The notes under the pieces: model-generated
The model's input: only the letters and a program-made list of their open reading frames with translations
Told to the model about the DNA's origin: nothing
Databases searched by the model: none
Position numbers and translations under genes: made by a program
Part shown: piece by piece, positions 1 through 4,355 of the stretch
Numbering within the stretch: position 1 is the stretch's first letter
How the letters are laid out: each line of letters starts with the position of its first letter
From: Alphaproteobacteria bacterium
Lineage (GTDB): Bacteria; Pseudomonadota; Alphaproteobacteria; Micropepsales; Micropepsaceae
Length of the DNA stretch: 7,466 bases
Reading direction: 5' to 3'
Assembly (NCBI GenBank): GCA_947373775.1
Contig: CANBZE010000078.1
Location: 1-7,466, forward strand

Positions 1-336
1 ACCAGGGTTTTCCCCAACGGCGACGATACCGACACCACCTTCCTGGGCGGACGCCAGACCGCGCCCGGCGAATGGCGCTGGGTGACGGGACCGGACGGCG
101 CCGCCGATGGCGGTAAGGGCACCCAGTTCTGGACGGGCTATGAAAGCGGCCATGCCGAGGGCGGCCATTTCGCCGAATGGATGTTCAGTGCCTTCCAGCA
201 TGGCGGCAAATGGGACGTGAACCAGGTCTGCTGCGTGACGCTGTTTTCCTATCGCCGCCGCCTGTTCAGCACGTCCTTGGGCAATGGCGAACCGCAGGAA
301 GGCGTTGCGGGATATCTGGTGGAATTTGGCGGCTAG
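1..336 (+). CDS. C-terminal part of a C-type-lectin-like domain protein (5' end outside window)
   Basis: The reading frame is open from base 1 and ends at a TAG at 334-336, giving 111 visible residues and no start codon. Near the left edge it reads FLGG...GEWRWVTGP, and the last residues are GYLVEFGG. In bacterial C-type-lectin-like domains an FxGG / WxW segment commonly opens the core, and a terminal strand of the form GYxVEFGG or GYIVEYGG commonly ends it. A GKWDVN stretch could match the usual G-x-W-N-D region, and a GEP occurs unusually late. A vicinal Cys-Cys pair lies in the middle of the visible part. Such proteins are usually secreted or surface-exposed and bind carbohydrate or act as adhesion modules, but the signal peptide and any partner domains are outside the window. 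The family call rests on motif resemblance only. The substrate is unknown. Confidence 0.5.
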   Translation, partial: TRVFPNGDDTDTTFLGGRQTAPGEWRWVTGPDGAADGGKGTQFWTGYESGHAEGGHFAEWMFSAFQHGGKWDVNQVCCVTLFSYRRRLFSTSLGNGEPQEGVAGYLVEFGG

Positions 337-358
337 GGAACTTTAGGCGCCCGACAAC

Positions 359-385
359 ATTACCTCCCCCATACAGAGAGGTAAT
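359..385 (+). promoter_or_regulatory. Perfect inverted repeat covering the Shine-Dalgarno of the DUF3309 gene
   Basis: ATTACCTC at 359-366 is the exact reverse complement of GAGGTAAT at 378-385, with an 11-nt loop between them. The right arm contains the GAGG of the ribosome binding site, 7 nt before the ATG at 389. In RNA the 8-bp stem, half of it A-U pairs, would mask the ribosome binding site. It could be an RNA thermometer-like or other translational switch, or at the DNA level an operator for a dimeric repressor. The repeat is seen directly; the function is inferred. Confidence 0.5.
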
Positions 386-388
386 TTC

Positions 389-538
389 ATGTCCCTGATC
401 CTGATTATCCTGCTCGTTTTGCTGCTGACCGGCGGCGGCTTCGGTTTCAGCCGTTATGGCGCGGTGGGCGGCGGCGGCGCCGTCGGCACCGTCCTGATCA
501 TTATCCTGATCCTGTATCTGCTGGGCATGCTGCACTAG
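389..538 (+). CDS. DUF3309-type small hydrophobic membrane protein (49 aa)
   Basis: The product is 49 residues. It starts MSLILIILLVLLLTGG, has a short glycine-rich polar middle containing FSRYG and GGGGAVG, and finishes with a second hydrophobic run, ILILYLLG, before MLH. Two hydrophobic segments of about 13-16 residues joined by a Gly/Tyr/Arg linker are the layout of DUF3309 peptides, which are frequent in proteobacteria and have no established function. The ATG is preceded by AGAGAGG with 7 nt spacing. The gene lies 52 bp after the lectin-like gene and is followed by a strong terminator, so it may be transcribed alone or as the last gene of that unit. An inverted repeat overlaps its ribosome binding site. 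Its length and composition fit the family well; the role is unknown. Confidence 0.78.
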   Translation: MSLILIILLVLLLTGGGFGFSRYGAVGGGGAVGTVLIIILILYLLGMLH

Positions 539-561
539 GCATCCTGTCGATCAGGCAACAA

Positions 562-591
562 AAAAGCGGCCCGGTTTCCCGGGCCGCTTTT
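562..591. terminator. Bidirectional Rho-independent terminator
   Basis: A perfect 13-bp inverted repeat (562-574 with 579-591) has a 4-nt loop TTTC. Its core is a GC-rich 9-bp stem, GCGGCCCGG. It is flanked by an A-run on the left and a T-run on the right, so it works in both directions. It lies between the plus-strand DUF3309 gene (ends 538) and the minus-strand Sel1 gene (ends 612), and serves as the terminator for both converging units. Confidence 0.93.
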
Positions 592-611
592 GTTTGTAGA
601 CGGATGATAGC

Positions 612-1208
612 TTAGCGGCAGCCGCGATAGGCAGAGCGCTTGCAGGCCACGGCCAGCTGGCGGGCCTGGTTCTGCGCGGCCGGGGTCATGCGGCGCCACA
701 GCGAGTCACGATGGGCGGCGGCATTGGGCATGTTGCCCATGTCGGCGGCCAGCGCGTACCACATGTAAGCGTGGAAGGGCTCGGACTTGATGCCCTGGCC
801 CATTTCATACATCAGGCCGAGGTTGTACATGCCGGCGGAATTGCCCTGCGCGGCGCTGGCGGAAAACCACTGAGCGGCCTTGCCGAAGTCGCGCGGAACG
901 CCCTTGCCGTCACGGTACAGGCCACCGAGATTGTTCTGACCGAGCGAAGAGCCGGCCGCTGCGGACAGCGACAGGTAGCGCACGGCTTCCGAGGTATTCT
1001 GGGGAACGCCTTTGCCATCCAGGTACATGATGCCCAGATTGTTCTGGGCAACCGGATTGCCCTGCACGGCCAGCGGCCGCCAGGAGGCGAGCGCGCGGTT
1101 GTAATCCGCGCGCTGGAAATAACGGGCGCCGTCCTGAAGGGGTTCGGCAGAGGCAGACAGGCTGCCAAGGGCAAGCGCGGCGGCCGCGATGATCATCAAC
1201 TTACGCAT
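612..1208 (-). CDS. Secreted Sel1-repeat (SLR) protein
   Basis: The product is 198 residues. The ATG at 1208 was chosen because it follows GGAG with 8 nt spacing and opens a clear signal peptide (MRKLMIIAAAALALG, likely cut near SASA-EP at residue 21). An in-frame ATG at 1226 has no ribosome binding site. After a short lead helix pair (about 25-50) there are three Sel1 repeats at about 52-86, 88-122 and 124-158. They carry the signatures NNLGIMYLDGKGVP, NNLGGLYRDGKGVP and YNLGLMYEMGQGI. The C-terminus has two cysteines (C189 and C197) that could form a disulfide. Sel1/TPR-like solenoids act as protein-binding scaffolds, here presumably in the periplasm. The gene starts 59 bp after the anti-sigma gene on the same strand with no obvious terminator between them, so it may be the third gene of the sigma operon. 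The partner is unknown. Confidence 0.9.
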   Translation of the reverse strand: MRKLMIIAAAALALGSLSASAEPLQDGARYFQRADYNRALASWRPLAVQGNPVAQNNLGIMYLDGKGVPQNTSEAVRYLSLSAAAGSSLGQNNLGGLYRDGKGVPRDFGKAAQWFSASAAQGNSAGMYNLGLMYEMGQGIKSEPFHAYMWYALAADMGNMPNAAAHRDSLWRRMTPAAQNQARQLAVACKRSAYRGCR

Positions 1209-1267
1209 TTGGTGGTCTCCAACCATGTTCGGGATGGAGAATTAACACCCAAAAAGTGAACATCCGC

Positions 1268-1906
1268 TTACCAACGCAGCAATCTGGGACCCAGAAAACC
1301 GCCGATTCCCGCGGTTAACGCCACGCCAAGGCTGTACCAGACAGCAATAAAGGGGGCCGCCCCCTCGGGGCAGTGGAAGGAATAGACAAAGGCCCCGGCC
1401 GCGCCGGCAAACAATCCGGCCCCTGCGCCGGCCAGGCCCAGCCGGGTGGGGGCCAGCCGTTTGAGGGCCCAGAAGGTCGCCGCCAAGGTGGGCAGGGCGG
1501 TCATGGCGACCAGCACGGCGCAGACACGGCTTGTATGGCCCATCATCAGGAGGCGCGGGTCGGCGTCGGCCGCATTCATCTGGATGACGGAGAGAAGTGC
1601 GATGGCCAGCACCGGCAGGGCCAGCAGCAGCGCGGGCCGCGCCATGTCCGCGCCGGGGCGGCCCGCCCGCTCCACCAGCCAGAAACCGAAAGCGGCAAGC
1701 GCGAAGGTGTAGGCCAGCTTGGTCCACATGCCGAAGCTGGTCATCGCCTGCGCCAGGTCATGGCGGGGATGCAGCACCAGAATCATCACGGCGATGGAGC
1801 CGATCAGCCCAAGTGCGATGGCGCCCAGCAGGAGGCGCATCACCGCGCCGTTGCGGATGGGCGGCAAACCGTCGGAGAGATGGGCGATCAGGTCATCGGT
1901 CTGCAT
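1268..1906 (-). CDS. nrsF: NrsF/DUF1109-family membrane anti-sigma factor
   Basis: The product is 212 residues. It has about six hydrophobic helices, near residues 24-46, 60-78, 90-109, 125-147, 153-176 and 185-206. The N-terminus MQTDDLIAHL is typical of NrsF proteins. I chose the ATG at 1906, preceded by GAGGGA, over an ATG at 1921 that has almost no spacing to its purine tract. The family's two cysteines are present: C129 in SRVCAVL and C179 in FHCPEGAAPFIAVWYSLG, the latter a hallmark block. In Caulobacter, NrsF holds the ECF sigma factor SigF at the membrane, and two conserved cysteines are needed for the response to metal or oxidant stress. The gene overlaps the sigma gene by 14 bp, which implies translational coupling and matched stoichiometry. 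The family is secure. The inducing signal here is inferred, and the symbol is given by analogy. Confidence 0.9.
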   Translation of the reverse strand: MQTDDLIAHLSDGLPPIRNGAVMRLLLGAIALGLIGSIAVMILVLHPRHDLAQAMTSFGMWTKLAYTFALAAFGFWLVERAGRPGADMARPALLLALPVLAIALLSVIQMNAADADPRLLMMGHTSRVCAVLVAMTALPTLAATFWALKRLAPTRLGLAGAGAGLFAGAAGAFVYSFHCPEGAAPFIAVWYSLGVALTAGIGGFLGPRLLRW

Positions 1907-2447
1907 CGCGACTTCCCTCATCCTTGGCCAATCCTTCGCCCAGCGACTTGATGGCGCGGTGCACGGTGACTTTCACCGCCGACTCCGAAAGCCCCGTGCG
2001 CGCTGCCGCATCCGCCACGCTGACGCCGTCCAGCTTGATGTCCTTCACCAGTTGCCGCTTGGCGGGCGGCAGCCTGTCCAGCAGCTTGGTGACATCGCGC
2101 CTGGCGATGGCGTCGGTCGCGTCATCATGGCCGAACAGGTCGGCGGCCTCGTCCAGCGGCACGGTGGCGCGGCGCTTGTGGCGTCGATACTCATCGATCA
2201 GCTTGTAGCGCGCGATACCATAGACCCAGGCCGTAAAGGGCAAGGCCGGGTCATAAGTGGCGCGCCGCGTGTGAATGGCGATCAAGGTTTCCTGCACAGC
2301 GTCCTCGGCCGCGCCCGCATCCAGGCGGCGCGCGTAATAGCTTCTCAAATGCCGGGTCAACCCGCCAAGTAGCATCCGGTAGGCGCCGGCATCTCCCATC
2401 AGGGACGCCAGCATCCAGTCCCGGTATTGCGCCTCCTGGGCGATCAA
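1893..2447 (-). CDS. sigF: ECF RNA polymerase sigma factor, SigF-like (ECF16 type)
   Basis: The product is 184 residues with the two domains of an ECF sigma factor. Region 2 lies at about 22-92 and includes AEDAVQETLIAIHTRRATYD, FTAWVYGIARYKLIDEYRR and the basic end RHKRR. Region 4 lies at about 118-168 and includes RLPPAKRQLV and the helix-turn-helix SVADAAARTGLSESAVKVTVHRA. There is no extra C-terminal domain. The start is TTG at 2447, set by AAAGGAG six bases upstream; no ATG or GTG offers a better start. The next gene encodes an NrsF-type anti-sigma factor and overlaps the 3' end, as in the Caulobacter SigF group. A candidate self-recognised promoter lies just upstream, and the same motif faces the divergent Met-rich peptide gene, so positive autoregulation is likely. 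The sigma factor call is secure; the SigF subgroup is inferred from partner and promoter. Confidence 0.92.
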   Translation of the reverse strand: MIAQEAQYRDWMLASLMGDAGAYRMLLGGLTRHLRSYYARRLDAGAAEDAVQETLIAIHTRRATYDPALPFTAWVYGIARYKLIDEYRRHKRRATVPLDEAADLFGHDDATDAIARRDVTKLLDRLPPAKRQLVKDIKLDGVSVADAAARTGLSESAVKVTVHRAIKSLGEGLAKDEGSRDADR

Positions 2448-2453
2448 ACACGG

Positions 2454-2460
2454 CTCCTTT
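2454..2460 (-). promoter_or_regulatory. Ribosome binding site fixing the TTG start of the sigma gene
   Basis: AAAGGAG on the minus strand stands 6 nt before the TTG at 2447. It is the best Shine-Dalgarno in the region and decides the start. If transcription begins 6-8 nt after the CGAA box at 2467-2470, the leader would be only about 12-14 nt and this site would lie at its very 5' end. Confidence 0.7.
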
Positions 2461-2466
2461 CAAAGC

Positions 2467-2492
2467 TTCGTGGGCGGCGGAAAAAAGTTACA
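2467..2492 (-). promoter_or_regulatory. Candidate ECF (SigF-type) promoter of the sigma / anti-sigma operon
   Basis: Read on the minus strand, TGTAACT (2492-2486) is followed after 13 nt by CACGAA (2472-2467). This is GTAAC[T]-N15-CGAA, close to the GTAACC...CGAA promoter reported for Caulobacter SigF. It sits directly upstream of the sigma gene's Shine-Dalgarno, as expected for autoregulation. The match to the divergent copy at 2510-2535, in both boxes and spacing, strengthens the call. The start of transcription is inferred to be near 2460. Confidence 0.72.
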
Positions 2493-2509
2493 CCCAAAGC
2501 GGCCGGGCC

Positions 2510-2535
2510 TGTAACCCCCGCCCCCTGGGCACGAA
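2510..2535 (+). promoter_or_regulatory. Candidate ECF (SigF-type) promoter of the Met-rich peptide gene
   Basis: TGTAACC (2510-2516) is followed after 13 nt by CACGAA (2530-2535), giving GTAACC-N15-CGAA. The -35-like box equals the Caulobacter SigF box as I recall it, and the -10-like CGAA also agrees. The peptide gene's Shine-Dalgarno lies near 2554-2558 and its ATG at 2567, leaving room for a leader of about 20-25 nt. The same motif with the same spacing faces the other way at 2467-2492. Confidence 0.75.
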
Positions 2536-2566
2536 CTGGCCGTACCAACCACAAGGGAGAATTACC

Positions 2567-2824
2567 ATGAAAATCATTCTGACGGCGGCGGCGCTGGCCG
2601 CATTCGCGCTCGCCCCGGCCTATGCCGCCGAGGACACCATGAAGATGGAGGCCAAGCCTGCCGGCAGCATGGCCATGTCGGGCGATGCCAAGATGGACGG
2701 CATGGCGATGAAGCCGGCCAGGAAGCACAGGAAGATGATGGCTGCCAAGCCGATGGCCGACGACAAGATGGCCGACGACAAGATGAAAGACGGCACGATG
2801 AAGATGGACGGCATGAAGCACTGA
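2567..2824 (+). CDS. Secreted Met/Lys/Asp-rich peptide, pentapeptide-MxKDx-repeat type
   Basis: The product is 85 residues. A 20-residue signal peptide (MKIILTAAALAAFALAPAYA) is followed by a mature part of about 65 residues with 15 Met, 12 Lys, 2 His and no Cys. The tail repeats every five residues: MADDK, MADDK, MKDGT, MKMDG, MKH. This matches the small exported 'pentapeptide MXKDX repeat' proteins, whose function is not established. Upstream of the tail are looser Met pairs such as MKM, MAM and MDGMAM. A GGGAG ribosome binding site stands 7 nt before the ATG. The gene is divergent from an ECF sigma / NrsF pair and carries a matching ECF promoter, so it is probably a regulon member. Methionine-rich periplasmic peptides often bind Cu(I) or Ag(I); a metal-buffering or oxidant-sink role is inferred, not shown. 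It is not a bufferin, because those need cysteines. Confidence 0.85.
   Translation: MKIILTAAALAAFALAPAYAAEDTMKMEAKPAGSMAMSGDAKMDGMAMKPARKHRKMMAAKPMADDKMADDKMKDGTMKMDGMKH
2753..2782 (+). repeat. Two perfect 15-bp tandem copies encoding MADDK-MADDK
   Basis: ATGGCCGACGACAAG occurs at 2753-2767 and again without change at 2768-2782. It is followed by a diverged unit encoding MKDGT. Identity at third positions points to a recent duplication, so copy number may vary between strains without breaking the frame. Confidence 0.9.
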
Positions 2825-2841
2825 GGACGGCAGCGCCGTCC
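2825..2841 (+). terminator. Weak hairpin after the Met-rich peptide gene
   Basis: GGACGGC (2825-2831) pairs with GCCGTCC (2835-2841) over a 3-nt loop, immediately after the stop codon at 2822-2824. It lies in the 30-bp gap between two converging genes. No U-tract follows, so it may only slow polymerase or protect the 3' end; intrinsic termination is uncertain. Confidence 0.4.
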
Positions 2842-2854
2842 CAAGGGGGCGGCG

Positions 2855-3088
2855 TCAGCCCTTCTGGGCTTCTTTCAGGATATCGGCGATCATGTCCTTG
2901 CCGTCGGGACTGTGAATCCAGTTCTCGGCAGCGGCCAGGGTGGGAAACTGCAGCGGCACGCGCTGTGGTTTGTTGCGCTCCGGCACCGGCACCAGCACCT
3001 CGAAGGTCCCGGCAAAGCGCACATCCCTGGTCTCAGCAGCATAAGGCGGCTGAAGCTGGTTCTTGCGCTTGTCTTTCATGCTTCCCAT
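2855..3088 (-). CDS. Small conserved-looking hypothetical protein (77 aa)
   Basis: The product is 77 residues and I do not recognise its family. A basic N-terminus (MKDKRKNQ) leads to a strand-rich middle, RFAGTFEVLVPVPERNKPQRVPLQF, described here by its two halves RFAGTFEVLVPVPE and KPQRVPLQF. A C-terminal helix-like segment, TLAAAENWIHSPDGKDMI, follows. There is no signal peptide, membrane segment or cysteine, so it is probably cytosolic. The ATG at 3088 is preceded by GGGAG with a spacing of 6-7 nt; an ATG three codons later is the alternative. It starts 34 bp after the stop of the pseudouridine synthase gene on the same strand and is probably co-transcribed with it, but nothing in the sequence ties it to RNA modification. 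Codon use and a good ribosome binding site support a real gene. Confidence 0.72.
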   Translation of the reverse strand: MGSMKDKRKNQLQPPYAAETRDVRFAGTFEVLVPVPERNKPQRVPLQFPTLAAAENWIHSPDGKDMIADILKEAQKG

Positions 3089-3122
3089 GGCCGTCTCCCG
3101 TTAGACGCGGCTTATAGCCGTC

Positions 3123-3884
3123 TTAATCATCCCGGTCAGCACGTTTTTTGCGGCCGATTCCCAGCTTTTCGCGCCACAGGCGGGCAGGGATTTCCTCGAC
3201 CTGGCCTTCGGGGAGCTGGCCCAGCTGGAACGGTCCGTAAGCGGTGCGGATCAGGCGGGAGACTTTCAGCCCCAGCCGTTCCATCACCCGCTTGATCTCG
3301 CGGTTCTTGCCTTCCTTCAGGCTGACGGTGGCCCAGCTGTTCAGGCCCTTGTTGCGTTCCAGGTCGGCGATGATGGGGCCGTACTTGACGCCATCGATGG
3401 TCATGCCGCTGGCCAGCTTGTCGAGATCGGCCTGTGTCACCTTGCCGAACAGCCGCACGCGATAGACGCGGGTCCAGCCCGAGGCCGGCAGCTCCATGCG
3501 CCGCGCGATCTCGCCGTCATTGGTGAGCAGCAAGAGGCCTTCGGTATTGAAGTCCAGCCGTCCCACCGACACCACGCGCCCCAGATGCTTGGGCAGGCTG
3601 GCGAACACGGTGTCGCGGCCCTTTTCGTCCTTGTGGGTGGTGACCAGGCCGTTGGGCTTGTGATAGCGCCACAGCCGCGTGCCGTCCGGCTCGGCAAGAG
3701 GTTTCTCGTCCACCTGCACCACATTGTTGGTGGTGACATTGAGGGCGGGCGAGGTCACCACCACGCCGTCCAGCTTGACCCGGCCCTCCAGGATCAGCTT
3801 TTCGGCGTCCCGGCGCGAACAGATCCCGGCCCGGGCGATGACTTTTGCTATGCGATCGCCGACTGGCTTTTGGGGGGCGGCCAA
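3123..3884 (-). CDS. rluB: RluB/RsuA-family rRNA pseudouridine synthase
   Basis: The product is 253 residues. An S4 RNA-binding domain (about 9-56; GDRIAKVIARAGICSRRDAE) precedes a pseudouridine synthase domain. It has the KPxG motif (YHKPNGLVTT, near 76-83), the catalytic motif VGRLDFNTEGLLLLTNDG with Asp111, and the late family block KEGKNREIKRVMERLG. Such enzymes isomerise one uridine of 23S or 16S rRNA; by similarity the 23S site of RluB is the best guess, but the exact uridine cannot be read from sequence. The start is TTG at 3884, with GGAG six bases upstream. The frame stays open antisense through tadA to 4526, but that extension has no homologous features and should not be annotated. 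The start lies 15 bp from tadA, which is divergent, and a small gene follows on the same strand. Confidence 0.92.
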   Translation of the reverse strand: MAAPQKPVGDRIAKVIARAGICSRRDAEKLILEGRVKLDGVVVTSPALNVTTNNVVQVDEKPLAEPDGTRLWRYHKPNGLVTTHKDEKGRDTVFASLPKHLGRVVSVGRLDFNTEGLLLLTNDGEIARRMELPASGWTRVYRVRLFGKVTQADLDKLASGMTIDGVKYGPIIADLERNKGLNSWATVSLKEGKNREIKRVMERLGLKVSRLIRTAYGPFQLGQLPEGQVEEIPARLWREKLGIGRKKRADRDD

Positions 3885-3893
3885 TGCTAACTC
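3870..3893 (+). promoter_or_regulatory. Possible housekeeping promoter of tadA (leaderless)
   Basis: GCTAACTC at 3886-3893 matches the Caulobacter-type -10 consensus GCTANAWC at 7 of 8 positions, and TTGGGG at 3870-3875 is a partial -35. The spacing is slightly short. Transcription would begin near the tadA ATG at 3900, which agrees with the lack of a Shine-Dalgarno there. This is inference from weak motifs. Confidence 0.3.
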
Positions 3894-3894
3894 C
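3891..3894 (-). promoter_or_regulatory. Ribosome binding site fixing the TTG start of rluB
   Basis: GGAG on the minus strand is 6 nt from the TTG at 3884. The first in-frame ATG lies downstream of the catalytic Asp, so this site and the TTG define the start. It also lies inside the 15-bp gap to the divergent tadA start. Confidence 0.65.
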
Positions 3895-3899
3895 GGACC

Positions 3900-4355
3900 A
3901 TGAATGATGGCGAAGCCATAGCACTGGCGCTGGAAGAAGCGAAATCGGCCGCTTTGCGGGGCGAGGTGCCGGTGGGCGCGGTGCTGCTGGGCGCCGATGG
4001 CGCGTTGCTGGCGCGCGACGGCAACCGCATCCTGGAACTGAAGGACCCCACCGCCCATGCCGAAATGCTGGTGATGCGGGCGGGCAGCAAGGCGCTGGGC
4101 AATGAGCGGCTGACCGGATCGACGCTGTATGTCAGCCTGGAACCTTGCGCCATGTGCGCAGGCGCCATGGCGATGGCGCGGATCGGCCGGCTGGTGTTCG
4201 CGGCCTGCGATCCCAAGGGCGGGGCGGTGCTGCATGGGCCGCGCTTCTTCGAGCAGCCCACCTGTCATCATCGCCCGGTAGTGATGCAGACCGAACCGCA
4301 TGCGCTGGAAGCCGGCGAGATATTGAAAGCGTTCTTTAAAGCGCGCCGCGCTTAG
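3900..4355 (+). CDS. tadA: tRNA(Arg) adenosine-34 deaminase TadA
   Basis: The product is 151 residues, the normal length for the family. It deaminates A34 of tRNA-Arg(ACG) to inosine so that one tRNA reads CGU, CGC and CGA, in the cytosol. Visible signatures are GEVPVGAV (21-28), N42, the zinc/catalytic motif HAE (H53, E55), and EPCAMCAGAM with zinc ligands C83 and C86. These correspond to the E. coli TadA active site. The helix FFKARRA closes the protein. The start at 3900 is the only usable one, since a TAA lies in frame at 3888-3890. It has no convincing Shine-Dalgarno, so the mRNA may be leaderless. It is head to head with the pseudouridine synthase gene, and its stop shares four bases with the stop of the converging PAP2 gene. 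Confidence 0.95.
   Translation: MNDGEAIALALEEAKSAALRGEVPVGAVLLGADGALLARDGNRILELKDPTAHAEMLVMRAGSKALGNERLTGSTLYVSLEPCAMCAGAMAMARIGRLVFAACDPKGGAVLHGPRFFEQPTCHHRPVVMQTEPHALEAGEILKAFFKARRA

Noticed and set aside
266..535. Minus-strand 89-residue frame across the DUF3309 gene
   Set aside because: It is antisense to a recognisable peptide gene, has low-complexity Gln/Asp/Ala content from GC-rich antisense codons, and runs against the regulatory hairpin and terminator layout.
711..1259. Plus-strand 182-residue frame opposite the Sel1 gene
   Set aside because: It is antisense to three clear Sel1 repeats. Its His/Gly/Val-rich composition is typical of the complement of a high-GC gene.
1373..2372. Several long plus-strand frames opposite the anti-sigma and sigma genes
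   Set aside because: They mirror well-supported family proteins on the other strand and show no domains or ribosome binding sites.
2567..2824. Reading the Met-rich peptide as a bufferin (MNIO-modified copper peptide)
   Set aside because: Bufferins are DUF2282-type peptides modified at cysteines. This peptide has no Cys, and no MNIO/DUF692 gene is in the window.
3108..3120. Hairpin CGGCT-TAT-AGCCG between rluB and the 77-residue gene
   Set aside because: The stem is only 5 bp with no U-tract. It is too weak to call a terminator or attenuator.
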